Of a stretch of 64,000 nucleotides of DNA, positions 1 through 8,477 are shown in pieces. Source of the DNA: Methylomonas sp. AM2-LC (GTDB lineage: Bacteria > Pseudomonadota > Gammaproteobacteria > Methylococcales > Methylomonadaceae); contig NZ_CP157005.1 of assembly GCF_039904985.1 (NCBI RefSeq), positions 3,801,501 to 3,865,500 on the forward strand, written 5' to 3'. The stretch's first letter is position 1; every line of letters starts with the position of its first letter. The notes under the pieces were generated by a model. The model had not been told where the DNA came from. It ran no database searches and saw only the letters and a program-made list of their open reading frames with translations. The translations under genes and the position numbers were made by a program.

Positions 1-73
1 GCAAGGTTGGGTAAGGTTGACCTAATACGCGTGCCAACGATACGACGGGTTCATCAACGCTCTCAGCAGACAA
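1..73 (-). CDS. scpA: segregation and condensation protein A, N-terminal start only (partial)
   Basis: Only the first 24 codons are in the window; the gene runs off the left edge. Reading leftward from a TTG at 71-73 gives a peptide beginning MSAESVDEP and then ARVLGQPY, which resembles the start of gammaproteobacterial ScpA, the kleisin of the Smc-ScpAB chromosome condensation complex. The putative start lies one base after the stop of the site-2 protease gene, and protease-scpA-scpB is a known gene order. No in-frame ATG is present, so the TTG start is inferred. The call rests on a short match plus context. Confidence 0.5.
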   Translation of the reverse strand, partial: MSAESVDEPVVSLARVLGQPYPTL

Positions 74-74
74 A

Positions 75-728
75 TTACATTCCAGCTAAACTAAAAAACA
101 GTTGCGACAAATTAAACAACGGATAGGCCAAAATGCTATTCAAGACATTGGTAGCCAACAATACCAGTAAAATTATAAAACCATACTTTTCCAGCCGATT
201 GAATTGCCAAGCCCAATAATGAGGTAATAAACCCGATAAGATTCGACTACCATCAAGCGGTGGTATGGGCAATAAATTCAGCAGCGCCAAAATTAAATTA
301 ATGTGGATACCCGCCGAGCCCATATAGATTAACGGCATGGAAACAAATTCGTATTCATGATACATCATTCCTATTCTGGCCAACAAAGCCCAAAATACCG
401 CCATTAGCAGATTGGATAGAGGTCCCGCCAGTGCCACCACCATCATAGCTTTGCGAGGATCTTTAAAGTTACGCGCATCAACCGGCACGGGTTTTGCCCA
501 ACCGAATATGAAACCCGTAAAAGTTATGAGCATTAAACCAGGTAGTATGATGGTACCAAATATATCGACATGTTTGAACGGATTCAGTGTTAAGCGACCT
601 TGTAAAAAAGCGGTTTTATCGCCAAATTGTTTGGCAACCCAACCGTGAGCCACTTCATGAACTGTAATCGCAAACACCACTGGCAACAACCAGACCACAA
701 TACGCTGCACCAACGATAAATCTTCCAT
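75..728 (-). CDS. site-2 protease family (M50) membrane metalloprotease
   Basis: Polytopic membrane protein of the short M50 family, which cleaves or processes membrane-embedded substrates. The zinc motif HEVAH is at residues 24-28 (counted from the chosen ATG), inside the first hydrophobic segment, and the second metal-ligand motif is the PPLDGSR loop near residue 165. About five to six hydrophobic helices are visible and there is no PDZ domain, as in the minimal bacterial subgroup. I start at the ATG at 728; upstream in-frame codons run back into the neighbouring gene. The gap to the YciO-type gene is only 4 bp, so the two are probably cotranscribed, followed by scpA. The physiological substrate is unknown. 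Confidence 0.88.
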   Translation of the reverse strand: MEDLSLVQRIVVWLLPVVFAITVHEVAHGWVAKQFGDKTAFLQGRLTLNPFKHVDIFGTIILPGLMLITFTGFIFGWAKPVPVDARNFKDPRKAMMVVALAGPLSNLLMAVFWALLARIGMMYHEYEFVSMPLIYMGSAGIHINLILALLNLLPIPPLDGSRILSGLLPHYWAWQFNRLEKYGFIILLVLLATNVLNSILAYPLFNLSQLFFSLAGM

Positions 729-732
729 CCGC

Positions 733-1353
733 TTACTCCAACATCGGTGCAATACCGATGCCTTGTCTGACAATTTCAAAAATATTATTGGTACACGCAA
801 TAACAGTAGTGGGTTGGTATTCGACAATACCACCATCGATTATTAAATCCAGCTCGTGTTCCAGTTTTTCGCGGATGTCATAAGGATCCATCATTGCTTC
901 TTCTTCGCCGGGTAAAATTAGAGTGGAACTCAGCATGGGTTCGCCTAATTCTTCCACCAATGCTTGTGCAATGCGGTGATCCGGTATGCGTACCCCGATG
1001 GTTTTCTTTTTCGGATGCTGCAAACGCCGAGGCACTTCTCGGGTGGCATCCAATAAAAAAGTAAAGGGCCCTGGAGTCAATTTTTTAATCAGTCGATGGG
1101 CATCATTACCCATTTTGGTAAACGTCGAAACCTGAGATAAATCGGTACACAACAGGGTAAAATTATGATCGTCTTCCAGACGACGGATACGCCGAATAAT
1201 GTCCATGGCCTGTTTATCACCCACTTGTGCGCCCAAAGCATAGGAAGCATCTGTAGGATAGGCAATGACACCACCACGCCGAATAATATCCACCGCTTGC
1301 TGGATTAAGCGCGGCTGTGGATTTTTAGGATGAATTTCTGAAAAAACGGCCAT
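733..1353 (-). CDS. yciO: YciO/Sua5-type threonylcarbamoyl-AMP synthase-like protein
   Basis: At 206 residues this has the length of YciO, the shorter paralogue of TsaC/Sua5. The Sua5/YciO fold signatures are visible: AYPTDASYALG near residue 31, the LTPGPFTFLL strand near residue 92, the GVRIPDH segment and the SST motif near residue 142. TsaC/Sua5 make threonylcarbamoyl-AMP for the t6A37 modification of tRNA; YciO-type proteins are weaker or unproven in that reaction. A genuine t6A partner, tsaB, is present elsewhere in the window at 10.3-11.0 kb. The gene heads the protease-scpA run on the minus strand. Confidence 0.88.
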   Translation of the reverse strand: MAVFSEIHPKNPQPRLIQQAVDIIRRGGVIAYPTDASYALGAQVGDKQAMDIIRRIRRLEDDHNFTLLCTDLSQVSTFTKMGNDAHRLIKKLTPGPFTFLLDATREVPRRLQHPKKKTIGVRIPDHRIAQALVEELGEPMLSSTLILPGEEEAMMDPYDIREKLEHELDLIIDGGIVEYQPTTVIACTNNIFEIVRQGIGIAPMLE

Positions 1354-1405
1354 CGTGAAAAGTACTGCTTAAATAGTGCGCATTGTACACTGATATAGGA
1401 CAGGA

Positions 1406-1426
1406 AAATATCGATAGTCGATATTT
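1406..1426. promoter_or_regulatory. perfect inverted repeat, possible operator
   Basis: AAATATCGA, then TAG, then TCGATATTT: nine perfectly paired bases around a 3-bp centre, in the 158-bp gap just upstream of the yciO start. The length and symmetry suit a dimeric repressor site controlling the yciO-protease-scpA transcript. No regulator can be named from sequence. Confidence 0.35.
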
Positions 1427-1511
1427 GACAACTAAACTACTAAAACTCATGCTTTCAATACTACCTAAAACCTCGAAATGAACAGGTTGAAGAACGTGAA
1501 CACGCATGAGT

Positions 1512-2003
1512 TTACTGAATTTTAACCATTATTTTTTGATATAAATACCCCAAAAACCATAAAACAATAGCTCCAGCGAAGGTTGGAAACACTATAAATT
1601 GCCAGTCTGGATGTGTTAAAAAAATAATCACCGCATTTGAACCTGCTGGTGGATGAACGCTTCGAGTGATCAGCATCATAACCAAAGCCGTACTCACAGC
1701 AAGCGCCATGCACCACCAATGAGGACCAACAAAGTTAAGAAACAGTAAACCTATGGTAGAACACAATAAGTGTCCAACAAATAAGTTGCGGGGTTGAGAA
1801 AAGGCGGCCTCTGGAAAACCAAATAATAATACGCAAGATGCACCAAAAGAGCCTAATATCCAGGGGTGGCCCGAAATTTCACTTAATATGGCAATTGCAC
1901 TTATTGCTAAACACGAAGCTAACCAAACGCTGATAATTTTGGTAATTGAAGGTCTTGGTGGTTGGGCTGTTACGCTATTTTTGGTTTTATTTCTAAGCGT
2001 CAT
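1512..2003 (-). CDS. HPP-family integral membrane protein
   Basis: Small membrane protein with four to five hydrophobic segments and the family hallmark HPPAGSNA near residue 117. HPP proteins are linked to nitrite transport in some phototrophs, but the function in most bacteria is unknown. The ATG at 2003 is chosen because a GGAAGGA ribosome-binding site sits 8 bases upstream; an in-frame ATG at 2030 has no such signal. It follows formate dehydrogenase on the same strand with an 80-bp gap. An inverted repeat (AAACTCATGC at 1443-1452 and GCATGAGTTT at 1504-1513) brackets the gene end and may form a long-loop terminator. Confidence 0.85.
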   Translation of the reverse strand: MTLRNKTKNSVTAQPPRPSITKIISVWLASCLAISAIAILSEISGHPWILGSFGASCVLLFGFPEAAFSQPRNLFVGHLLCSTIGLLFLNFVGPHWWCMALAVSTALVMMLITRSVHPPAGSNAVIIFLTHPDWQFIVFPTFAGAIVLWFLGYLYQKIMVKIQ

Positions 2004-2082
2004 AAATACTGTCCTTCCATCCAAGTCCATTCAAAGGATACCGGTGTTAACACTGGCAACCCAATTTATCAAACGCCTGCTA

Positions 2083-3285
2083 TCAATCTTTTTTAAATTT
2101 GGCCGCTTCTTCAGAGCCGCCAGTTGCGTTGCCTTTGCTATAGGAATGTGCACCCACACCTGCTAACTGGCCACCTTGCACAACCAGGTATTCATCACGA
2201 ATAGGACGTCCTTCAAAATAGCATTCCAGAATTTCGCGAGTACCTGCTGCATAACGTGTTTGCGCGGACAAACTGGTACCGGAAATATGCGGTGTCATAC
2301 CATGATTTGGCATAGTACGCCAAGGATGGTCATTGGGTGCAGGTTGCGGGAACCACACATCACCGGCATAACCTGCCAATTGCCCACTTTCCAAAGCATT
2401 AACAATCGCATCGCGGTCACACAGTTTGCCACGCGCAGTATTAATCAGATAGGCACCACGTTTGAAGTTCTGCAACGATTGTTCGTTAATCATGTGCTCA
2501 GTTTCTGGATGCAATGGACAGTTCAAGGTCACCACATCACACACTTTAGTTAAACTTTCCAGACTGGAGTGATAGGTAAGATTTAGTTCTTGTTCTACAG
2601 CTTCTGGCAAACGATGGCGATCCAAATAGTGTAATTTCACATCAAACGGTTTAAGCAGGCGCAGTACTCGCAAGCCAATACGACCGGCAGCTACAGTCCC
2701 CACATTCATCGCCTCCAGATCGTATGACCTGGCCACGCAATCGGCAATATTCCAGCCACCTTTGATCACCCAGTTGTAAGAGGGGATGTAATTGCGTACC
2801 AAAGCCAAAGTCATCATAACCACATGTTCGGCAACGCTATTACTGTTGCAGTAGGTCACTTCTGCAACAGTAATACCACGATCAATGGCAGCCTGTAAAT
2901 CGGTATGGTCGGAACCAATCCCTGCAGTAACAATCATTTTCAGATTTTTGGCTTTAGCAATACGTTCGGCCGTCATGTAAGCGGGCCAAAATGGCTGCGA
3001 AATGACGATTTCAGCATCATGCAGTTCACGGTCCAGAACGCTATCATCACCGTCTTTACTGGAAGTCACAACCAGTTCATGACCGTTTGCCTCCAGATAT
3101 TTACGCAAACCTAGTTCGCCCGAAACACTACCCAGCAATGCACCCGGTTTAAAATCGATTGCTTTCGGAGTAGGCAATGTTTGACCGTCAGGATAGCATG
3201 CAGGTTGCGGTAGATCATCACGTGCATAAGACGTTGGATAGCCATCAATAGGATCGTCATAAAGTACACAAACAATTTTAGCCAT
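2083..3285 (-). CDS. fdh: NAD-dependent formate dehydrogenase (metal-free)
   Basis: Oxidises formate to CO2 with NAD+, the last step of C1 dissimilation and an NADH source. At 400 residues it is nearly identical in length and motifs to the methylotroph enzyme of Pseudomonas sp. 101. Visible are the opening VLYDDPIDGYP, the substrate-pocket region ISQPFWPAY and TAGIGSDH, the asparagine of TYCNSNSVAEH, the nucleotide-binding loop AAGRIG followed by the NAD-selecting aspartate of YLDRHR, the catalytic arginine in NTARGKLCDRD and the catalytic histidine in MTPHISGTS. The C-terminus GNATGGSEEAAKFKK is family-typical. It belongs to the D-2-hydroxyacid dehydrogenase superfamily and needs no molybdenum or tungsten. 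A LysR gene lies 130 bp upstream on the same strand. Confidence 0.97.
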   Translation of the reverse strand: MAKIVCVLYDDPIDGYPTSYARDDLPQPACYPDGQTLPTPKAIDFKPGALLGSVSGELGLRKYLEANGHELVVTSSKDGDDSVLDRELHDAEIVISQPFWPAYMTAERIAKAKNLKMIVTAGIGSDHTDLQAAIDRGITVAEVTYCNSNSVAEHVVMMTLALVRNYIPSYNWVIKGGWNIADCVARSYDLEAMNVGTVAAGRIGLRVLRLLKPFDVKLHYLDRHRLPEAVEQELNLTYHSSLESLTKVCDVVTLNCPLHPETEHMINEQSLQNFKRGAYLINTARGKLCDRDAIVNALESGQLAGYAGDVWFPQPAPNDHPWRTMPNHGMTPHISGTSLSAQTRYAAGTREILECYFEGRPIRDEYLVVQGGQLAGVGAHSYSKGNATGGSEEAAKFKKD

Positions 3286-3415
3286 TTTACTTTTACCTCG
3301 TTGTTGATTGGATAACTGGACACAGTCTCAAATACACCATGTCTGATTGCTCCCGGCCGGGTAATAGCATTGTTGCTTTAAAGCTTATTTGCGTCTAATC
3401 GTTTCTAAATATAGC

Positions 3416-4333
3416 TTAATAACTCCCAGTTATTAATGAATCAAATCTATGTTGTAAATCCAGATTTTGCGCAATATTCCAAGCGGCATCCTGTATCGGT
3501 GACAGCAAATCCTGACGACGTACAATCAAACCTACTTCTCTTGATAACTCAGGTATTAAGGGTAGAACAGTTACTTCTTGATTTAACCCAAACTGACACA
3601 GCATACTATGTGGTACCACACTGTAGAGCCCAGCACTACGCACATGGGCGTATAAAGCAAACAATGAGTCTGTCTCCAGCATAACTTTAGGCGTAGCGTT
3701 AGCCTCGCGAAATGCGGCGTCAATCAGCCGACGGTTTTGCATATTTTGGGTCAACAAACACAAAGGAAAGTCGGCAACATCGCCCCAGCTTAAATGATTT
3801 TTAACCACTTTCAGAGCTGGATTACTGGCCAGAAGCACGTATCGCTCCCGGTATAAGGGTAAAACATTGAAACCTTTTAACCTGGGATCATCCAGATAAG
3901 TTAAGCCCAAATCCAACTCAAAACTATCAAGCTGACGCATTATTTCTTCGGCAGATAGGGAAACCAATTTGATGGCTATACCTGGATATTGCGTCTGACA
4001 GGGTGCCGTTAATAGTGGAGTCACAGGCAGAGTGGTGGGTATGGCCCCTATACGTAACACACCCGTCAGTTGCTGACTATATTGCACTGCGGCCTGGCGC
4101 ATCCCTTCCCAGTTTTGCGCCAAAATACGTGCCCATTGTAAAACCCTCTCACCTTCTTCGGTAAAGCCCTGAAAGCGTTGCCCTCGTTTAATAAGAGTTA
4201 TGCCCAGCTCTTCTTCAAAATGTTGAATAGCTGTTGATAGTGCGGGTTGAGAAACATGACTTATTTCAGCTGCTCGACCGAAATGTTCAGTTTTTGCCAG
4301 TGCCAATAGATAATGTATTTGACGAATGTACAT
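3416..4333 (-). CDS. LysR-family transcriptional regulator, likely controls formate dehydrogenase
   Basis: At 305 residues it is full length for LysR regulators. The N-terminal winged helix-turn-helix shows the usual pattern LLALAKTEHFGRAAE then SQPALSTAIQHFEEELG (residues 9-44); the rest is the periplasmic-binding-like effector domain. The general look is that of LysR proteins found beside formate dehydrogenase operons, but I cannot fix the ligand. It is transcribed toward fdh with a 130-bp gap that contains the palindrome CCCGGCCGGG (3352-3361). Most LysR regulators are divergent from their targets, so codirectional placement is slightly unusual and cotranscription is possible. Confidence 0.9.
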   Translation of the reverse strand: MYIRQIHYLLALAKTEHFGRAAEISHVSQPALSTAIQHFEEELGITLIKRGQRFQGFTEEGERVLQWARILAQNWEGMRQAAVQYSQQLTGVLRIGAIPTTLPVTPLLTAPCQTQYPGIAIKLVSLSAEEIMRQLDSFELDLGLTYLDDPRLKGFNVLPLYRERYVLLASNPALKVVKNHLSWGDVADFPLCLLTQNMQNRRLIDAAFREANATPKVMLETDSLFALYAHVRSAGLYSVVPHSMLCQFGLNQEVTVLPLIPELSREVGLIVRRQDLLSPIQDAAWNIAQNLDLQHRFDSLITGSY

Positions 4334-4467
4334 ACAGTTTGAAAACCAGGCAGTGGAGCGTTTGGACAGAAGAGTCGCCAGTATTGACTATAGACCAGCA
4401 CGAATAGCCATCTCAGAACACAACCTTGGCAAAATTAGATATGCGATGTTTTAGGCGGATAGGGTTA

Positions 4468-5643
4468 TCAATTAACCATCAGTCTTTCCGCAATTGTATC
4501 GTTATTTCCCAAATAATAGTAACCGTCGCCATGATTGACTACTCTTTGAAATGGCAAAGCATCAAGCTCATTGATATAAACTATGGCATGTGTTTTTATC
4601 AGGCAATAGATATCATCACCCTCTAGTAGAGCCATTTCTTGACAGGCACCCGGTGTAATTTCAGCCAACAATGTACCACCGCAATCAATTTGTGCGATTA
4701 TACTTTCACCACAGGGAATGAGAGTGCAAATACGGCCCTTTACCTGGTTTTGTATGGAAATACCATTGATATAACTGCGTGATAATGCAATGTCGTTAGC
4801 ACGGATTGAGACTTGGGTTTGACTACCAATAGCCAGATGTGGACGTAAAGGCATCGTTAATGGCAAGCCAAAACTATCGGCAATGCTGTATCCAGCTGAT
4901 TGAGAATGCTGACGTATTGTGACTGTTAAGATATTATCAATCTGGCGAATACCAAGATAGCGCAAAATACCGGGTTGTTTGGCAACATCCCTTAGGCTAC
5001 CTGTTTGTAGTATTTGCCCTTGCTCCAACACAATTAACCGATCAGTTAACTCCAGAATCTCACTGAGTGACTGACTGGCATATAACACAGGCAAACCAAA
5101 TTCTTCCTGTAAGCGTTTCAGTATCGGCAGTAATTGTGCACGATAGCCATTTCCAATTGCAGCAAAAGTATCGTCTAACAACAACAATTTTGGTGATTTA
5201 AGTAGCGATCTGGCCAGTGCGACGCGCTGACGTTCGCCAGCTGACAGCATATTGATGGTGTAATCCAGAATCGAACCCAATTCCAACAATCCAATCAAAT
5301 AGTCTAATTTAAACAATCGGCGTTGCTTAAATGTGCGCTTGTAAACATAACTGAGATTCTCACGAACGGTTTCAGCTAAATAAGCAGAGTCGATTTGCAA
5401 AACTGCTCCAATTGGCCTTTGCTCACGCGGCATAACAATGCCTTTACCACTATCGAATAAAATTTTACCATCCAAAATGATATGACCACTCTGTGGCTGT
5501 ATCGTCCCTGCAATTAAATTTAGAATGGTACTTTTACCTGCTCCCGATTTTCCGTATAAACCAACACTGGTATCGTTTAGTGAAATTTGCGTAGTCAAAT
5601 CAAAATGTCCGCGACGTAGTTTGACATTCATTTCCAACAACAT
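4468..5643 (-). CDS. ModC-like ABC ATPase with degenerate catalytic motifs and a TOBE/Mop tail
   Basis: Resembles ModC, the ATPase of molybdate importers, over 391 residues: ABC domain (about 1-225) then a molybdate-binding TOBE/Mop region (about 285-355). Walker A GKSGAGKS (31-38) and the Q-loop glutamine (83) are intact, but the signature is LSAGE rather than LSGGE (133-137), the Walker B glutamate is aspartate (LLLLDD, 153-158), the switch histidine is glutamine (ASQ, 189-191) and the D-loop reads FAAIG with its aspartate lost. The nearby ModC at 8.5-9.6 kb has all these residues. No permease gene adjoins it. It is divergent from modE. A regulatory or sensing role is inferred; slow ATPase activity remains possible. 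Confidence 0.8.
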   Translation of the reverse strand: MLLEMNVKLRRGHFDLTTQISLNDTSVGLYGKSGAGKSTILNLIAGTIQPQSGHIILDGKILFDSGKGIVMPREQRPIGAVLQIDSAYLAETVRENLSYVYKRTFKQRRLFKLDYLIGLLELGSILDYTINMLSAGERQRVALARSLLKSPKLLLLDDTFAAIGNGYRAQLLPILKRLQEEFGLPVLYASQSLSEILELTDRLIVLEQGQILQTGSLRDVAKQPGILRYLGIRQIDNILTVTIRQHSQSAGYSIADSFGLPLTMPLRPHLAIGSQTQVSIRANDIALSRSYINGISIQNQVKGRICTLIPCGESIIAQIDCGGTLLAEITPGACQEMALLEGDDIYCLIKTHAIVYINELDALPFQRVVNHGDGYYYLGNNDTIAERLMVN

Positions 5644-5795
5644 TTTACCCCCAACACCTAGATCACAGAAAGTTACACCTAACAGCGAGTTACGGTGACA
5701 TCAAGTCAAAAATGTGTTGGGTCGCATGGATTCGCCAAACCGATTCCAAAACATTTTTTATGCTGTTTAATTTTTTGTTATTATAACGCAAACTT

Positions 5796-5819
5796 CGATA
5801 TATACAATAGAATACTACG
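5796..5819. promoter_or_regulatory. candidate ModE-binding operator
   Basis: Half-site CGATATAT, an 8-bp spacer, then ATACTACG. The Escherichia coli ModE consensus is CGTTATAT, 8 bp, ATATAACG, so spacing is identical and 13 of 16 half-site positions agree. It lies 79 bp upstream of the modE ATG, between modE and the divergent ModC-like gene, so it could serve both. A weaker half-site (TATAACG, 5782-5788) precedes it. Confidence 0.5.
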
Positions 5820-5897
5820 CAATAAACTTGAGCTATTTTAATAGAGGCACATAGAGGGGAGATTTTTTGAGCTTACAAAAGCTTTTAAACTAACGAC

Positions 5898-6719
5898 ATG
5901 TTAAATAAAGTAAATGTCTATAAAAATCCAGACTGGATAAAGGCCGAAATTACCTTAGCTGAGACTTTCGACCATCGAATGATTTCACTACTCAGAGCAA
6001 TCAATCACAGTGGCTCAATTAGTCAAGCAGCAAAACAGATAGAACTTAGCTATAGATGTGCTTGGCTATTGGTCGAAAAAGCCAATACTTTTTCGTCACA
6101 ACAGCTGATTAATTGTTCTAAAGGTGGAAAAAACGGTGGCGGCGCTTGCCTAACCAGTTCTGGAAAGGCGCTGTTAGCCTTGTTTAGCCGACTGGAAGAA
6201 CAACATAGCTTATATTTACAACGAGTTAATCAATGTTTAAATGGTGATGCTTTTGCACAATCTCTGTTAGAACCGTTGAACATCAACACCAGAAGTTATA
6301 ATAAACTATTTGCTAAAGTGATTCACTTACAACCTAACCTAGAAGATACGGACATTATTGTGCAATTATACGGGGGCGAACGAGTTGTTGCTTCTTTGAG
6401 CTTGGACGAATTTGAACCCTTAAACTTAAGTATTGGCAAAACAGTTTTACTATTGATTGGCAACGAAGATATTGATATCGCAAATGCGTTTGACACGAGT
6501 CAGTTTTCAACACGTAATTCTCTGCATAGTTCTATAGTTGGCCTGAAACTACTGGCAGGAGCTTATGAAGTAGTATTGCGTGTGATTGGCGGCGATACCC
6601 TGCGTACCATAGTAACGGCAGATAGCGTGGAAAACTTGAAGCTTAAACCCGGCATATCAATTCGCGCTTTATTTAAAAGTTGTGATGTAATACTTGCAGT
6701 TAAAGATGATGGTCGCTAA
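5898..6719 (+). CDS. modE: ModE-type molybdate-dependent transcriptional regulator
   Basis: Molybdate-responsive repressor/activator. At 273 residues (E. coli ModE has 262) it has an N-terminal LysR-type winged helix with MISLLRAINHSGSISQAAK (28-46) followed by the expected recognition segment, the GGKNGGGACLT wing (76-86), then two Mop (TOBE) domains around 125-195 and 200-270. The pattern TRNSLHSSIVGLK matches the molybdate-site strand of Mop domains. It is divergent from the degenerate ModC-like gene and 4 kb from modBC. The ribosome-binding site before the ATG is weak. No nearby permease supply gene modA is seen. Confidence 0.9.
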   Translation: MLNKVNVYKNPDWIKAEITLAETFDHRMISLLRAINHSGSISQAAKQIELSYRCAWLLVEKANTFSSQQLINCSKGGKNGGGACLTSSGKALLALFSRLEEQHSLYLQRVNQCLNGDAFAQSLLEPLNINTRSYNKLFAKVIHLQPNLEDTDIIVQLYGGERVVASLSLDEFEPLNLSIGKTVLLLIGNEDIDIANAFDTSQFSTRNSLHSSIVGLKLLAGAYEVVLRVIGGDTLRTIVTADSVENLKLKPGISIRALFKSCDVILAVKDDGR

Positions 6720-6844
6720 ACGGTATGCATGGATAGTAATCAATAGCCTCGCAACTTGAGAGAGTGTATTTATCAGGCTCTAGGCAACACTGAATAAAAG
6801 TTGTTTGACTGTGAAAAACTTAAGATTTATACCCAAAAGCATTT

Positions 6845-8098
6845 TTAACAAGTTTTGAGTCTAAAAAATCTAATTAAAAGCAAATCTCTTAAAAACAGCA
6901 ATAAGAAAACAGGATTTGTTGCTAAATATCGCCTAACTAAACGGGTTTCGTTCATCAAGCGGTAAGCCCATTCAAGACCATAACTCTGCATCCAGCGTGG
7001 AGCACGTTTAAGGTGTCCAGAATGAAAGTTAAATGCGGCTCCAACACCCAGTTGCACAGGTACATTTATACGATGCAAATGGGTCGCTATCCATTTTTCT
7101 TGTTTTGGCGCACCTAACCCAACCCATAAAAAATCGGGATTAGCGGCATTGATTATATCAACTAGTTGTTGATCTTCTTCTTCGGTTAAGGCTCTGAACG
7201 GCGGCGAATGCCAACCTACTATTGCAACACCCGGATAACGTTGTTGCATTGCGTCCACTAAATCGTTCAATATAGGCCCAGTACCACCCAGAAAAAAATG
7301 TGTCCAATTTTTGTTGCGTCCTTCGTCCAGACATTTCAACATCAAATCCGGCCCACACAAACGGCTTGCAGTAGAATCACCCTGTACTAGTTTGGCGTAC
7401 CAAACTAACGGTAAACCATCCATAGCATTGAAAGATTTATGGTTAATATTCAGTAATTCTTTATCTTCCAGAGTGCTGACCACCGTATGCACATTAGCAA
7501 AACAAACCTGATGTGAAACTTTTGAAATAATCCACTGCTGAAATAGATTAAGTGCTTGATCATAATTCAGATTAGAAAACTTTATACCCAGAACATTGGT
7601 AGATGAACCAGGTTGTATCCAAATTGATCTTTGTGTCAAACGAGCAATCAGTAACATACCCGTTAATGCAGCACTGAATAGAAATATCGGTGAAGGCAAA
7701 GGCACAGGTGTAATGTCTAAAGCAGAAGCACTTGTAGTGTTATTTGCAGCAATCTGGCTAAATGATTGCGCATTGACCGAATAGATAAAATCTTCACAGG
7801 CAACATTAGATACGTTGAGTGCATCGGCTACACAAGGTTTGGCAGAAAAATTTGTATTCTGATTATTTATTGTATAAGAACTAAACAATAGTTCAGCACC
7901 GCTTTCTACAGACTTTACATTAACCAAACCCACAGATGTTTCGAAATAATAACTACCCTGTTGCCGTGTGGACTGATCTACAGACAAGCCCAAGTTTATG
8001 ACATGACGGATGTCCGCATAACCTGGTATTAGAAAAAAAAGAGAGGAGAACAATAATAAAAACTTTAAGTCTTTGTAAAAATATGTATTTTTTCTCAC
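6845..8098 (-). CDS. fusion: exported PEP-CTERM-like segment + WecG/TagA/CpsF glycosyltransferase
   Basis: 417 residues in one uninterrupted frame. Residues 10-28 form a signal peptide; 30-130 are an unassigned, probably periplasmic segment with two cysteines; 132-135 read VPLP, followed by a hydrophobic stretch (136-151) and basic ARLTQR. That is the layout of VPLP/PEP-CTERM exosortase sorting tails, which normally end a protein. Here a full WecG/TagA/CpsF domain follows (about 166-410: VLGIKFSNL, NVHTVV, AMDGLPLVW, SRLCGPDLM, LGGTGPILN, GAPKQEKWIA). This family adds N-acetylmannosaminyl or related sugars to undecaprenyl-linked intermediates. The predicted topology puts the transferase in the cytoplasm, which is where it works. 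Start is GTG with an AAGGGGGG ribosome-binding site. Ends convergently with modE. Confidence 0.85.
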   Translation of the reverse strand: MRKNTYFYKDLKFLLLFSSLFFLIPGYADIRHVINLGLSVDQSTRQQGSYYFETSVGLVNVKSVESGAELLFSSYTINNQNTNFSAKPCVADALNVSNVACEDFIYSVNAQSFSQIAANNTTSASALDITPVPLPSPIFLFSAALTGMLLIARLTQRSIWIQPGSSTNVLGIKFSNLNYDQALNLFQQWIISKVSHQVCFANVHTVVSTLEDKELLNINHKSFNAMDGLPLVWYAKLVQGDSTASRLCGPDLMLKCLDEGRNKNWTHFFLGGTGPILNDLVDAMQQRYPGVAIVGWHSPPFRALTEEEDQQLVDIINAANPDFLWVGLGAPKQEKWIATHLHRINVPVQLGVGAAFNFHSGHLKRAPRWMQSYGLEWAYRLMNETRLVRRYLATNPVFLLLFLRDLLLIRFFRLKTC

Positions 8099-8314
8099 TT
8101 ACCCCCCCTTATTTTTATATAGTTATCAACATCATTGCATGTTTAGATACTGTTACATTTAGGTTATTAAATTACCTGAGCAACAATCTTTACCCTGCCA
8201 TACATTAATTCGTTATGATTATTAAAACATATCGACTATAAAAGTCAACGCACAATTGGCAACCAGAATGTATTTTTCTGTTTATGACGCGCATCAAACA
8301 TTGCGTATCTTGGT

Positions 8315-8330
8315 TGTGATTATAATCACA
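8315..8330. promoter_or_regulatory. perfect CRP/Vfr-type palindrome in a 379-bp gene-free gap
   Basis: TGTGATTATAATCACA is a perfect 16-bp palindrome that fits the CRP consensus TGTGA-N6-TCACA exactly. It sits about 217 bp upstream of the glycosyltransferase-fusion start (minus strand) in the 8099-8477 gap; modC ends on the other side, so the fusion gene is the only promoter candidate. The rest of the gap is AT-rich and I see no gene in it. Confidence 0.5.
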
Positions 8331-8477
8331 TTATATGAAGATTTCATTACACAGCGTTTTTCAGGAGAAATTTTTAACAGATTCCACTCAATTTTAAAAA
8401 ATGCTAAATAGCTGACAGTTGAGCATTTGATACCGAGTCATCTGGCAAAAGAAAGCAATGATTTGAATATAAATACC

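Noticed and set aside
2176..2553. 125-residue open frame antisense to formate dehydrogenase
   Set aside because: A shadow of a strongly conserved gene on the other strand.
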